The translations under genes and the position numbers were made by a program. From Zygnema cylindricum (Eukaryota; Streptophyta; Zygnematophyceae; Zygnematales; Zygnemataceae), in assembly GCA_037447655.1 (NCBI GenBank), contig JBBHKE010001281.1, positions 80,039 to 140,038 of the forward strand: 60,000 nucleotides of DNA. Direction: 5' to 3'. This document shows positions 12,016 through 21,536 of the stretch, in pieces. The notes beneath the pieces were generated by a model. That model did not search any database. It saw only the letters and a list, made by a program, of their open reading frames with translations, and had not been told where the DNA came from. Numbering within the stretch: position 1 is the stretch's first letter; each line of letters starts with the position of its first letter.

Positions 12016-12215
12016 TCGTGCATGTGACAAAGATTATGATAAACATGCCACACCACCAGCTGAAAGATAAATGATAACGAAATAAGCGAGAAAGTCATTA
12101 AAATCTCAGAAAAACAAGTGGGAATAATTATGTACAAGCAACAAACAACAAATAAACATATTACAAGAAAAGGAAAAGGTAGAGTGAGAGATGAAGCTAA
12201 GAGGCTCAGTTTATT
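12016..12215. repeat. About 200-bp direct repeat (X), inner copy
   Basis: Second copy of the 10647-10844 repeat. On the gypsy coding strand it starts immediately 3' of the polypurine tract, the place where a 3' LTR should begin. Reading on the minus strand, the order is internal region, purine tract, X, Y, X. Confidence 0.75.
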
Positions 12216-12226
12216 CCCCCCCCAGC
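12214..12226 (-). promoter_or_regulatory. Candidate polypurine tract of gypsy element
   Basis: On the minus strand this reads AGCTGGGGGGGGAA, just downstream of the last pol codons and just before the X repeat. A purine run at this point primes plus-strand DNA synthesis in LTR retrotransposons. Assigned from position and composition only. Confidence 0.5.
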
Positions 12227-12271
12227 TCTTTAGACTGCCGAAGAGCTAGCCAATACGACTGGTGACTCTAG

Positions 12272-12406
12272 GCATCGGTGACAAAACCAATGACCGTTCG
12301 AAACTGCTGTTAACGGAGGAACAAAATACTCCATGTGAAATCCCGGGTTGCAATGGTCGCATAGAAGCATTGGCACTTCTTCGTCGGCTTGGTTTCAAAG
12401 TGTGCA
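12272..12406 (-). pseudogene. PHD finger at C-terminus of gypsy pol
   Basis: Downstream of the integrase C-terminal region, in the same frame but after two stops (TAA at 12473, then a TAG), the minus strand encodes a zinc-binding PHD finger. Visible pattern: ECTL, a stop where the second Cys belongs, then MLLCDHCNPGFHMEY, VPPLTAV, GHWFCHRC. Spacing matches C-x2-C-x(11)-C-x2-C-x4-H-x2-C-x(14)-C-x2-C. Two zinc ligands are lost: the second Cys is a TGA codon and the sixth is Tyr. PHD fingers read histone H3 tails, usually the K4 state. At this place in a Ty3/gypsy pol, chromoviruses carry a chromodomain that steers integration, so a targeting role is the natural guess. The copy is dead. Confidence 0.8.
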
Positions 12407-12472
12407 TTCTGTAGCTTTAATGATAGGCATACGCATAGGGTCCATGTCCTAGGAGAGATCTGGTAAATAACA

Positions 12473-13720
12473 TTAAGCACAGTTCTTTGAATGCTCTTGA
12501 AAGGTTCGCGTATCTGCTCCTTGAAGTCCTAACATACCATTCGTGTCGACTTCGATAATTCGGAGAATATGAGGTGAAACATATGTGTCCAAGGTATCGA
12601 AGGATTGGCGACGTAAGTAAACATAATCTCCCACTCGGTAAGGCTTTTGCTGGGGCCGGTAGCTGCCGCTACATGTAGTGGCGAAGCGGAAAGTATCTCT
12701 GTGCTGGGCGATCTGCAGGTTGTCAAAAGACATAGGCGTCTCTCTGGCGAAAAGAAGCGCCCGGTTGGTGAATTCTTCCAAAAAAACCTCGTCAGACAGT
12801 AAGGGAAGCGGAAAGCTTGCGGCTTTCTAGATATTCCTACACAACAAGGGTTGACGCCCAAACAAGACATAATATGGACTAAAATTTGCAAGACTCGCCT
12901 GTATCGACATTGGATACCCCATGGCAATATAGCCAAGTGACTCGTCCCACACTGTTATATGTTTTACCAAGCAATGCTTGCGTAATGCCCGCTTGAAGGT
13001 CTGAACTGCAAGTTCTGCCAATCCATCAGCCTGTGGATGATCACGACTTGTTGACGATGGTCTATAAGAGCGTCATCTAGCATTTTTTGGAATTGTCCGC
13101 GAAATTCAGTCCCTTGATCTGTGAGGACTTCGGCTCAAACGACGTATCTCATTAGGACATGTTCTTTAAAAACGGCGGTGGTGAGCTTAGCAGTTTTGTG
13201 GGGTAACGCTACTACTTCAACCCATTTGCTAAAATTTTCAATCATGATCATTATATATTGTTTCCCCCTCCGGGATATCGGGAAGGGGCCTGCTAAATCG
13301 CACAACCAGCGGTAAAATAACTCCTTGATGGATAATGGTTGGAGGGTAGTCCGCCGGTTGCTAAAAGAGGTACGTAGAGGATCACATATTGCACACTTGT
13401 GCAATAGCGCTGCGACATCAGATTGCATCCCAGACCACCAATAGCGTGCCTGCATCAAGCTTAAGATGTGCTTGGTCCCATAGTGACTCAGCTCGGAGTG
13501 AATTTGTTCAATCAGCAAGAGGCGTTCAGTCGGGTGAGGCACGTGTCTGTGACTACTATCCGCTAACAAACAAACAAACAAACCACCTAACCAAAGATAG
13601 TTTTTAGCCCTTTTCTTTACTCGTTCCTCCTCCTCAGATGTAGTGCCTAGTCGGAAGGTTTGTGAGGAGAGGAAAAGAATTAGTGCTCCGTCTCGCCATG
13701 GATCCAGGGCAAAACGAGAG
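12473..13720 (-). pseudogene. Gypsy integrase (broken)
   Basis: Minus-strand integrase downstream of RNase H. The N-terminal HHCC zinc-binding part shows HSELSHYGTKH followed by CAIC. The catalytic core has the first Asp in LCDLAGPFP (about 13298), the second in LTDQGTEFRGQF (about 13120) and the Glu in AELAVQTFKRALRKH (about 13010), giving a DDE triad. The C-terminal part has the YRVGDYVYLR motif common in gypsy integrases (about 12640). A TGA after RYVV at 13135 and frameshifts near 13030 and 12830 break it. The module order RT, RNase H, integrase identifies Ty3/gypsy. A PHD finger follows in place of a chromodomain. Confidence 0.92.
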
Positions 13721-13821
13721 TGGGGCAGCGAGGCTAAAGAATGTGTGATATAAAACCCTGCTGACATAGTAGCTAAGTCGTCATCAAAATCCTGCTGAAC
13801 TTCATTGTCAGTGGTCGTTGA

Positions 13822-14374
13822 CAAAGGATTTCGGGAAATGCCGTCTGCATTTAAACTAAGTAATCCTGGACGGTGAATTATGTCCACATCATATTCTTGT
13901 AAAATTAATGCCCATCGCGCTAATTTTCCTGACAATTTATCGTTCGTCATCAGCCAATGTAAAGGCTGATGGTAAGTTAGAAGGGTAAATGGTTTTTGTA
14001 AAGGTAGTGACGAAAGTGTACAATACCCCAAACTGCTGCTAGACATTCTCCTTAATAACTACTGTAATTTGACTCCGCACGATTATTACTCTTGGTTGCG
14101 TAAGCGACCACGTATTCTTCTCCTGTTAGTTCACGTTGAGTTAAGATGGCCGCAATGCCAGGCTTTCCAATCCTGTTTGTAGGCAGAAAGGTAATTTGTG
14201 ATTAGGAGGTTAGAGGATTCGAGCACTACAGAGGGCATCTTTCAACTTCTAAAACATTGAAATCTGACCAGGTCCCCAAACGAAAGGAAGTTCTTTCTTG
14301 AGAAAATCATTCAATGGTGAAGCGATAGTGGTGAAACTCAAAACAAACCTGCGATAATAATTGGCTAATCCTAA
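13822..14374 (-). pseudogene. Gypsy RNase H (broken)
   Basis: This connects RT to integrase on the minus strand. Legible pieces are LGLANYYRRF (the RT connection), GKPGIAAILTQREL, AESNYSSY followed by a stop and GECLAAVWGI, and HQPLHWLMTNDKLSGKLARW continuing into a QEYDVDIIHRPG motif, which is diagnostic for the RNase H end of Ty3/gypsy pols. At least five stops or frameshifts lie between 14000 and 14375. No separate integrity or activity can be expected. Confidence 0.88.
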
Positions 14375-15271
14375 TTACGCTCGAAGACTCGTGAGATCAA
14401 CGGGGGTAGGCAGTGTGCTGATAGCCTCGGTTTTTGCTTCGAGTGGTGTGATTCCCTCAGAGGAAATGAAATGTCCAAGGTAAGGCACACCCATGGACCC
14501 TAAAGTACATTTAGTTGGATGACATTTTAACTCGACCTTTTTCAGTTCAGTTAGGACCCATTTGATATAAGCTACGTGATCTTCAATTGTGGCAGAGGCG
14601 ATAATCAAATCATCAATATAACATTGTGCAAACTTGCAACCACCTAAAACTGAATCCATTACATTTTGAAAAACTGCGGGGGCGTCGTTAAGTCCAAAAG
14701 GCATGACAGACCACTCCCAACGACCATCACTACCCCAAAAGGCGGTTTTATGCCTGTCCTTCTCCTCTATTTCAATCTGGTTAAAGCTTTATCGTAAATC
14801 CAGAATACTGAAATATTTAGCGCCTCCTACATGATCAAATATTTGTTCGGCCAATGGCATTGGATGTCGATCTTGTATCGTTCTAGCATTGAGTTCACGG
14901 TAATCCCCGCACATCCTGCGATCGATAAAGTTTCCTTCGACATCTTTTTTTCTGGGCATGACAGTGAGTGCTGCAATAGTAGAATCCGACCGATAAATGA
15001 GGCTAGCTTCCTCTAATTCAGCGCAGCGTTGGTCCACTAATTCCCATTCCGTTTCAGATAAGCGGTGTTTCGGCTTGAAAATGGGACGATCGTCTTCTTG
15101 ACCTATAGACATTTTATAGGTGGTATGGAGACCAAGATCATTCATAGAGAAAGCAAAAGCATCGATATTTTGAAGAATCACTTCGTTTAGTAGATCATGT
15201 TCAGATAGAGAGAGATTATAGCCAAATTTCCATTTAGGAGATTCTGAACCTTTAATCGTCATTGCTTCCAT
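14375..15271 (-). pseudogene. Gypsy reverse transcriptase
   Basis: Minus-strand reverse transcriptase, the best preserved part of the element. In order: PIFKPKHRLSETEWELV, MCGDYRELNARTIQDRHPMP, YFSILDLR (first catalytic Asp), MPFGLNDAPAVFQNVMD, and CYIDDLIIAS with the YIDD active site at about 14616, followed by the PYLGHFIS thumb-side motif. Only one in-frame stop (TAA after LDLR, about 14788) splits it into two frames. The methyltransferase lies directly upstream, where other gypsy elements go straight from protease to RT. Confidence 0.93.
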
Positions 15272-15451
15272 AGCTTGTGCAAAAGCTAGCTGTTCATCCG
15301 CGATAAGTGACTGACTTTATGAGTAAACAACCGGTGTTTCTTGTAAGCAGTTTGTCTAATGGTGCCAACTGCGAGTAGGAAAGGCTGTAGTCCAGTCTCG
15401 CAAGGCTGTAGTCCAGTGAGCAGGTTTTGACATATGAGTAGAGGGAGCAGA

Positions 15452-16853
15452 TTAGGCATCAATATATGACGGAATGGACCATGACATGTGGCTAGGGTTC
15501 AAGAAATCGTAGATTGTGACATCAGGAGAAGGTTTTATAGAAGATGGGAAGAGGAAAAATTGAGAAGGTGTCCCTCCAAGGGTGACAATGTGTTTAGAAA
15601 TTGGTGGTGCATTCCCCCCCCCAGGTGGTTGAGACGGATGGGTTTGTGCGTAACGACCTGCTGCAAATCCGAGGCCTAAGACAAATGAGAGGGATTGAGG
15701 GTCCATGACACGACCTAAAAAGATGCAGCGCTGTCGTTCGTGAGACCATTGGCAGCCATAGTGTTGGGAAGGAAATGCATAAGGTGTTCCCGTTCTGTGG
15801 CTGTAGGTTCATCTAGGCCGCATGTGCGAATATTTCTGAGCAGGCCGGGCCCATCACCAGAGAAAGCGTGAGAGTGTGGATAAGACACTAGAGTGGGGAG
15901 AACTTTGAGTGGTTGGCCTGAGACGTTAATGTTGTAATTCGGCCGGTGATCAGGCTGCAGACAAGTTTGGACTTTGTGAAAAGGAAGAAGTGCAGTCTGA
16001 ATATCCGTAAAAGGGGGTCTAACCCAAAGATTTCCTTCTCTAAGGCGTCCAATATCAATCAAGTTGGTCCATTTAGATCGGACCCGATGAGCTAAGGACC
16101 CGTGGCGAGCGGCATCAATGATAAGAGGAGGACCAATTAATGCTTCTATCCGCTTGTAATCAGCTAACACTGTAGGTCGATGATCGTTATAGGCTGCCAC
16201 GTTTTCCAAAATATATCCCAATGGGCGATCAAAAGATTGCAAAAATTGCATGAAACGAAGTAATTCAAAGAATAATTTGGTGCGGGGATCAGCTAAGCTG
16301 AGACCTTTGCCTGCTCATGACATTCCATGACACTCCCAACCGGCAAAGAGAAATTGATTCGTTCCACATCGAGAAGGTGTTGGTTTCCTATCAAACGAAT
16401 ATCTTAAGGTAATGCTGTATGCATGTGAGCAAAGGCAGATTTAGGGAAAAGATGTGGATATTGTCTGTGTAAAAGATTACAATGATGTGTTTGGGCTTTC
16501 CGAGCTAAAGGGTCAGTGTCAACTGAGTAGTAGTGCTTGATAAGTAATCCGTTGCGAAGGCATGAGAGTAGAGAGGTACCTATACCTGCGAACAAGTCTA
16601 AAATAACTAGACCATCTTGATGAGGTTTGACTTGTATTGGTTTCCAAATAATGGGAAGAAAACCGAAAGGATCTACAGAAATAAGAGGCTGGGGTGGAAC
16701 TCGCGATAAAGGAATCTGAAGTGTGTGTTTGTAGATGTGATCAAACTCGCAAGAATCAATAATAAAACCTAGATTATCGAAAAGTTCAGGCAAAGAGGGA
16801 ATGTGGGGCATAATTTCTTCCGCGGATAGAGAATGAAAAATTTCAAATCCCAC
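15452..16853 (-). pseudogene. Cytosine-5 DNA methyltransferase domain within gypsy pol (broken)
   Basis: Three minus-strand frames together carry the ordered motifs of a C5-cytosine DNA methyltransferase. Motif I is ILDLFAGIGTSL (16569-16604), the AdoMet pocket; then YYSVDTDPLARKA (motif II). Motif IV reads FAGWECHGMS, with the catalytic Cys codon at 16330-16332. Then come DPRTKLFFEL, motif VI ILENVAAY (about 16200), motif VIII AHRVRSKW (about 16080) and a motif X-like FVLGLGFAAGRY (about 15670). The AHRxRxxW form and the spacing resemble the DNMT3 type more than CMT or bacterial enzymes; that placement is from memory. A frameshift before motif IV, a TGA right after it (expected Arg, CGA) and a frameshift at about 15715 destroy this copy. 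It sits between protease and RT, collinear with pol, so it is part of the element and not a nearby host gene. Such capture would let an element methylate its own DNA copies; that role is inference. Confidence 0.88.
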
Positions 16854-17031
16854 CGAATTTCCAGATTAAGCAGGGACAAATTGGGTTGCGTGAGCCATAA
16901 TGGGTATGGGATGGCGTGCTGAAATTAGAGGGAGGCAGATTTTCTTTTTTGGATAGTTGGTAGGTCGGTAGAAAAAAGTCTGATCCTACATATCAACGCC
17001 GCCTCCTACTCTAAAATCACATATTGCCCCA

Positions 17032-17271
17032 CTAAAACTCGTAATCACTACATTTGGTGACCAATGCGTGAGCACGGACTTCCGCAAAATCAGATTCTGT
17101 ACCATTTTGAAACCTAAAACAGAGTGGATCATTCGTAATGCCCAAAACTGGTTTGGTTGTTCCCGCTGAGGTGAGTAAATGTGTGGAAGTGGACTGAAGT
17201 TTATCAGCTGTCAGACCTAGTTTCAGTGCAAAAGATGACCCCAAAATAATTGGTTTTGCACCGGTGTCCAT
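17032..17271 (-). pseudogene. Gypsy aspartic protease
   Basis: Retropepsin-like domain downstream of gag. The catalytic motif MDTGAKPI lies at about 17248-17271. Further on, RAHALVTKCSDYEF is followed, after a one-base shift, by LVGQYVILE, the usual C-terminal protease strand. It would cleave the polyprotein. Upstream frames (17453-17867) give the gag-to-protease linker. Stops before and after isolate it in this copy. Confidence 0.82.
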
Positions 17272-17452
17272 AAGTGGTAATGACGGTACGACACCATTGA
17301 CTGAAAATGCACCCTTCCCATTATCTAGAAAACTGATGTGTGGGTCAAGTGAACTACGCTCGTCGGTAGAGATAAGCCTAAGAGCGTCTCAAGATTACGG
17401 TTCATTTGTAAGGCCTGTAATGCTGCAAATGGGATGGATGTCACCGTAGATT

Positions 17453-17867
17453 TTAGGTTGGGTGAATCGGAATCATAGTAGACAAAATGCATAAGCTTTC
17501 CTTAACCCTATGGCTGTCCTGAAAAGAGAGGTCAATAATAGTGAGTGCTTCCCCCGTGATGGTGGAAGCTGTTTTCGGGTAAACTGGTTGCGGTTTCTTT
17601 GGAAAATGATAATGGTATACGTGTGCTAGACTGTTTACCCTCGCGGTTGTGATCAGTTGTCCCCTTGTCAAACGTGGTGGCCCGCTTTTGAATGGTTGAA
17701 TCTCGTAAAACTCGATCTGCTAGCGTGGGAAGGTGGACAACTGTACGAGCCATACCAGTTAGGTGAGTCGGCGGTTTCATTTGAGCCATAAGGGCTGCAA
17801 ACTGGTCTTTGATCATAGCGGCCATTTGAGTTTGCATTTCCTCTCTCTCTTTTTCTCTCCGAGACAC
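17453..17867 (-). pseudogene. Gypsy gag-protease linker
   Basis: Two overlapping frames on the minus strand link the gag zinc knuckles to the protease. The start, MSRREKEREEMQTQMAAMI, is charged and probably helical or coiled. The rest has no recognisable domain. A frameshift near 17530 and stops near 17515 interrupt it. Confidence 0.55.
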
Positions 17868-17888
17868 TTTAGGTGGAGAGTTTTATTT

Positions 17889-19174
17889 TTAACCTTTAAT
17901 TGGTTGAACTACTTTGGCAGATCTAGCCGGTATGCCACCATTTCGAATCTGATTTTGATATGAAAATTTAAGGTTTTTGATGTGACAACGATACACAAAG
18001 TGGCCAGTATGTTTGCAGTGTGTACAGGTCGCAGATTTATCCGGGCACATCCGAGCATCATGCCCGGTCTTGCCACATTGGAAACAAATCCGATTGGATG
18101 GTTGATTTGGTGGGGTTCCCATAGCTGTGACCCTTGGTGGCCGATTATTTGGCCCCAAGTTACGAAGATTTGGTGAATTGAAAGGGTTAGGTTCTTTTTG
18201 AGGGGCTTTTGGTCGATCGTGGTCCTCCCACCAACAATTTGTCATCTCGTATTCTACAGTGTATTGAGTTACATGGTCAAACGTAAATTTGAGACCGTAT
18301 GTTTGGGTAAGGTGGCTTTGAATAAATTTCTTTGACTGGAAAGGAAACTGTCCAACAAACTTGTGGACAACTTCGGCATCTGATATCAGATCGGGTAACG
18401 CTTCCTTCAAGGTCTCCATGCGGGCTCGTAAAACGGTGGCAGTTTCACCCAGTTTACGCTCAAAATTCATTAATTTCTTAACTTAGTCAGGATTTTGCGA
18501 TCCTCCTCTCGTAACAAATTAAACATTATGGTGAGAGGGTCTCGTAACGGAATTATCATCCCGGGTCGTGCCGGGACGGCGGCTCGAGCTGCAATGGCAT
18601 ATTGGTGGGGAACCTCCGCCACCGCCGGGTAAAGAACATTTCTAAGCGCATCTAAGACCTCAGGAATAGCAGTTTTATAAGGAATATATGCTTGACCTAT
18701 TACCTCAAGCGTACTAGCAAATTGTGGAGAATATTCAATCATCGCAAGTATGCTATCATACTTGCAGGAATATAAGGTAAGGGCGGACCCGCGAAGGTAA
18801 CGCCCGAAAAGGGAGAAAGCGACACGCATGTCAAATCTATCTTGATAACAGAAAGCTATATCTCGTATTTCAGTGTCGAATTGCATTCGAAAATGAGATA
18901 AACTCATAGTATCCTTCATTCCGGAAAAGCAAAATTGAAGTTTACCAGGAGTGCCCTCCGATGTGGAGGCCATCAAAAGAGACGAGTTAGTCGAATTCAA
19001 AGCCTGAATCGGTGCTAACGGAGACGAAAATGAAAAAATATCTAAATCTGGTTCCCTTTCGTTATCCACCTCTTCCACATATAGCGTGGAAAGAATGGAT
19101 GACAAAGATGAGACAGTGTTTAAATCTGAACGAGTAGAAGACGCTCTAGATTCGATTAAAGGACTTAACGTCAA
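17889..19174 (-). pseudogene. Gypsy gag with two CCHC zinc knuckles
   Basis: Two minus-strand frames form the capsid/nucleocapsid protein. The first (19174-18470) is the N-terminal part with a Ser/Thr-rich start and a helical capsid-like region (FGRYLRGSALTLYSCKY). The second (18470-17889) has RKLGETATVLRARMETLKEA and ends in two zinc knuckles of the exact C-x2-C-x4-H-x4-C type: CFQCGKTGHDARMC and CTHCKHTGHFVYRC (about 18000-18085). The frames meet at a TAATG overlap, most simply a one-base frameshift in an originally continuous gag. The polypeptide would bind element RNA and build the particle. Confidence 0.88.
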
Positions 19175-20378
19175 AGGAACCGAATTTGATAAATTCGATT
19201 GATTGAAATTTGATGAACGGAAAGTTCCACCACAACGTGTAGATTGTATGAGTGGTCAAGATTATCCCAATCAGTGGGCATAAAAATGACTGAGATAACA
19301 AACAAATCTGTTAATAGATACGCCCTATACGAGGTGCAACAAATGCTAAACTATACCACATACATAGGCAACAATCTCAAACAGTCTCTAACAAGGCCAC
19401 GATGGACATATCTAGTCAAAAGGTCGCTTTTACCGAAACCTCTACCCAGCGAACGAGTGGGCAAGGCCAAAGGGCCAGATCTATAGAGGCAGAAACTTGC
19501 TAAAAAGGCACCCGGAGGTGTAGATCTAAAGCTCCACAGGCAGAAAATAAGTCTATCAAGGCCACCAACGGCCAGATATAACAATAAAATTCCACGCCAA
19601 ACAGACAACAAGAAAAACACAATGCCACTCACGGCCAGATGACAAGTATGGAAAGCGTGGACAGTGCAAATGCTCAATACAATTAGGTCCAGGTGAACCC
19701 AATCCACTCACGTACCCTATAAACGATCAACAACTATCCTGACACGCGCTTGCACCCGCAAGGCATCGTGAACTTACAACCCACTTTTAGCGATCTGGTG
19801 ATTGCCAAGGGTGAACTACGGTTGTTCGCTCCAACCGGAGTTTTGTAGAGCTCCCAAAAACGAATCAGCTCCACTATCTCCACTCCAAATTGTCAAGCAG
19901 ACACCACAACTTAATTACCTGCCTAGTTAGTAGCCTGTTAGGCCACGCATATCAACACTATGCCACGCTCTACCCCACTATAAAGCAATGGTAATTTTAT
20001 GTGATAATTCGTGCAACCTAATATATATATTTTAGGGGTTTTTTTTTTTTTTAAGTTTTTTATTTGTTTAAGTTTGCTAGGTGTCATAAGTGGGTTAATC
20101 CGGTAGAAAGAAAGAAGAGAAAACGATATCGGACAGTTCAACAATCTCAGATTCAACAACTCAAAAACAATTTAGACAACAAATGAAACGAAAATAAGGA
20201 TAGTAGAAATCTAAACATACAGATAAAATGACAAAAACTAGACAAAAAAATCAATTGACACAAGGAATAAAGAAACTTTGAAAAACTGACAATTTCAAAT
20301 TGCAGAAAATGGAGCAAAACTGAAAATGTCAAATTGCAGTAAATATAAGAAAAGCTCACAATTTCAAGAGCACACGAA
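19175..20378 (-). other. Gypsy 5' leader, non-coding
   Basis: The region between the right 1.16-kb repeat and gag. It is A-rich on the plus strand and has no domain. I could not find a convincing tRNA primer binding site next to the repeat. A short piece at about 20353-20373 (CTCACAATTTCAAGAGCACA) is an inverted copy of a segment inside the adjacent repeat, suggesting local rearrangement. Confidence 0.45.
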
Positions 20379-21536
20379 TATTATGCCAACGGAAAGCCAC
20401 TAGGCTCCTTGGTCAATTTATATTCCTTACAGGAGTTCAATAAATAAAGATATAACTCAATATCACAACACACAAACTGAAACTGTAGAAAACTGCGAGC
20501 AAATCAGAGATAACCAAATTAAGTCACACACGAACATACGAGGAAAGCCAACCCTAATCCACTATCACGTAGTAAACCATAGAAGCAAACCCAAAACTGT
20601 CCAATCACAATCCATGGTTCAGCAACAACCTGAGAAAGAAGACCGAGCAGCAATCCACTTGATAGGATGCGAGAAGAAGTGAAGGGAAACCGGTTAGGCT
20701 TCGGCGTGAGCCGCGTAGATTAATTTGTAGGGCAGGTTTACAGAGAAAGAAAGTAAGAGCTAAGCAGCTGAACGCTTAATGACCAGAAAAATAGTCACTA
20801 AAACTATCCTAACAATTTCACAAGAAAAATCCTCAAAGTTTAGGTCAAATCTTCCAAAATGAGAATTCCTGTGCTCTTTTAATTGTGAGCACAAAATTCT
20901 CCTAAAATTTGCTAAGTAAGAAGTCTACAGCTGATCGCTTAACCTACTTCAAATACATGCGTTCTATGTAGTTGCCTGCGCCTAGTTTGGATTTTGGCTA
21001 ATAGGCGACCAGAATCGTCTGCCTAACGTTACAAAATCTACAGCCTATGGATAAAAACCCTTCCTATGCTACATGTAAATGCGTGCGACCTCCAAGGGTC
21101 CACGACTTACAATGGACCAATCAGCGTCGACGAGTGCAGTTCGCATCCGAATCGTCCATTTGTTTGCATCTTTTGTGGCTGTAGATTTGCGTTCGAATCC
21201 ACGTTGGCGTCGACATTATTTGGAGTTGATGTTTCGGTTCGCGACCGTCCGTACATCGATTTAAACTTGGTCGCGGAAATTCCAGCCGACGAAGTATGTC
21301 GGTTCGCCAAAATTCTCGGCAACAAACCACATCGTTTCGCGTAAATTTCGGAAGCTGACGACTTCGAGGACAGAATCTAAAACATCCGCTGGTTTCACGG
21401 CGTCGGAATAAAATCTGTATTGTCCTGTTGCCACCGAAATATCCCCAGGAGTAAATTAATGTGGCGTCCTTTATATTAAGGACCATTACCATGTAAATAA
21501 ATATAATTTGGTGCGCCGCCGTGATGCGTCATCACA
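20379..21536 (-). repeat. About 1.16-kb direct repeat (Y), right copy; probable gypsy 5' LTR part
   Basis: Partner of 10846-12011, same orientation, TG…CA ends. Open frames in it (for example 21066-21344) are not conserved in the left copy, which has a stop and indels there, so it is not coding. The 200-bp X repeat that adjoins the left copy is absent here, implying that the right end of the element is truncated or rearranged. Confidence 0.65.

Noticed and set aside
15452-16853. A host methyltransferase gene on the minus strand
   Set aside because: The frames lie collinear between retroviral protease and RT, show no introns, and decay like the rest of the element.
21066-21344. 92-codon frame in the right Y repeat
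   Set aside because: The matching part of the left Y copy has a stop and indels, and no domain is recognised.
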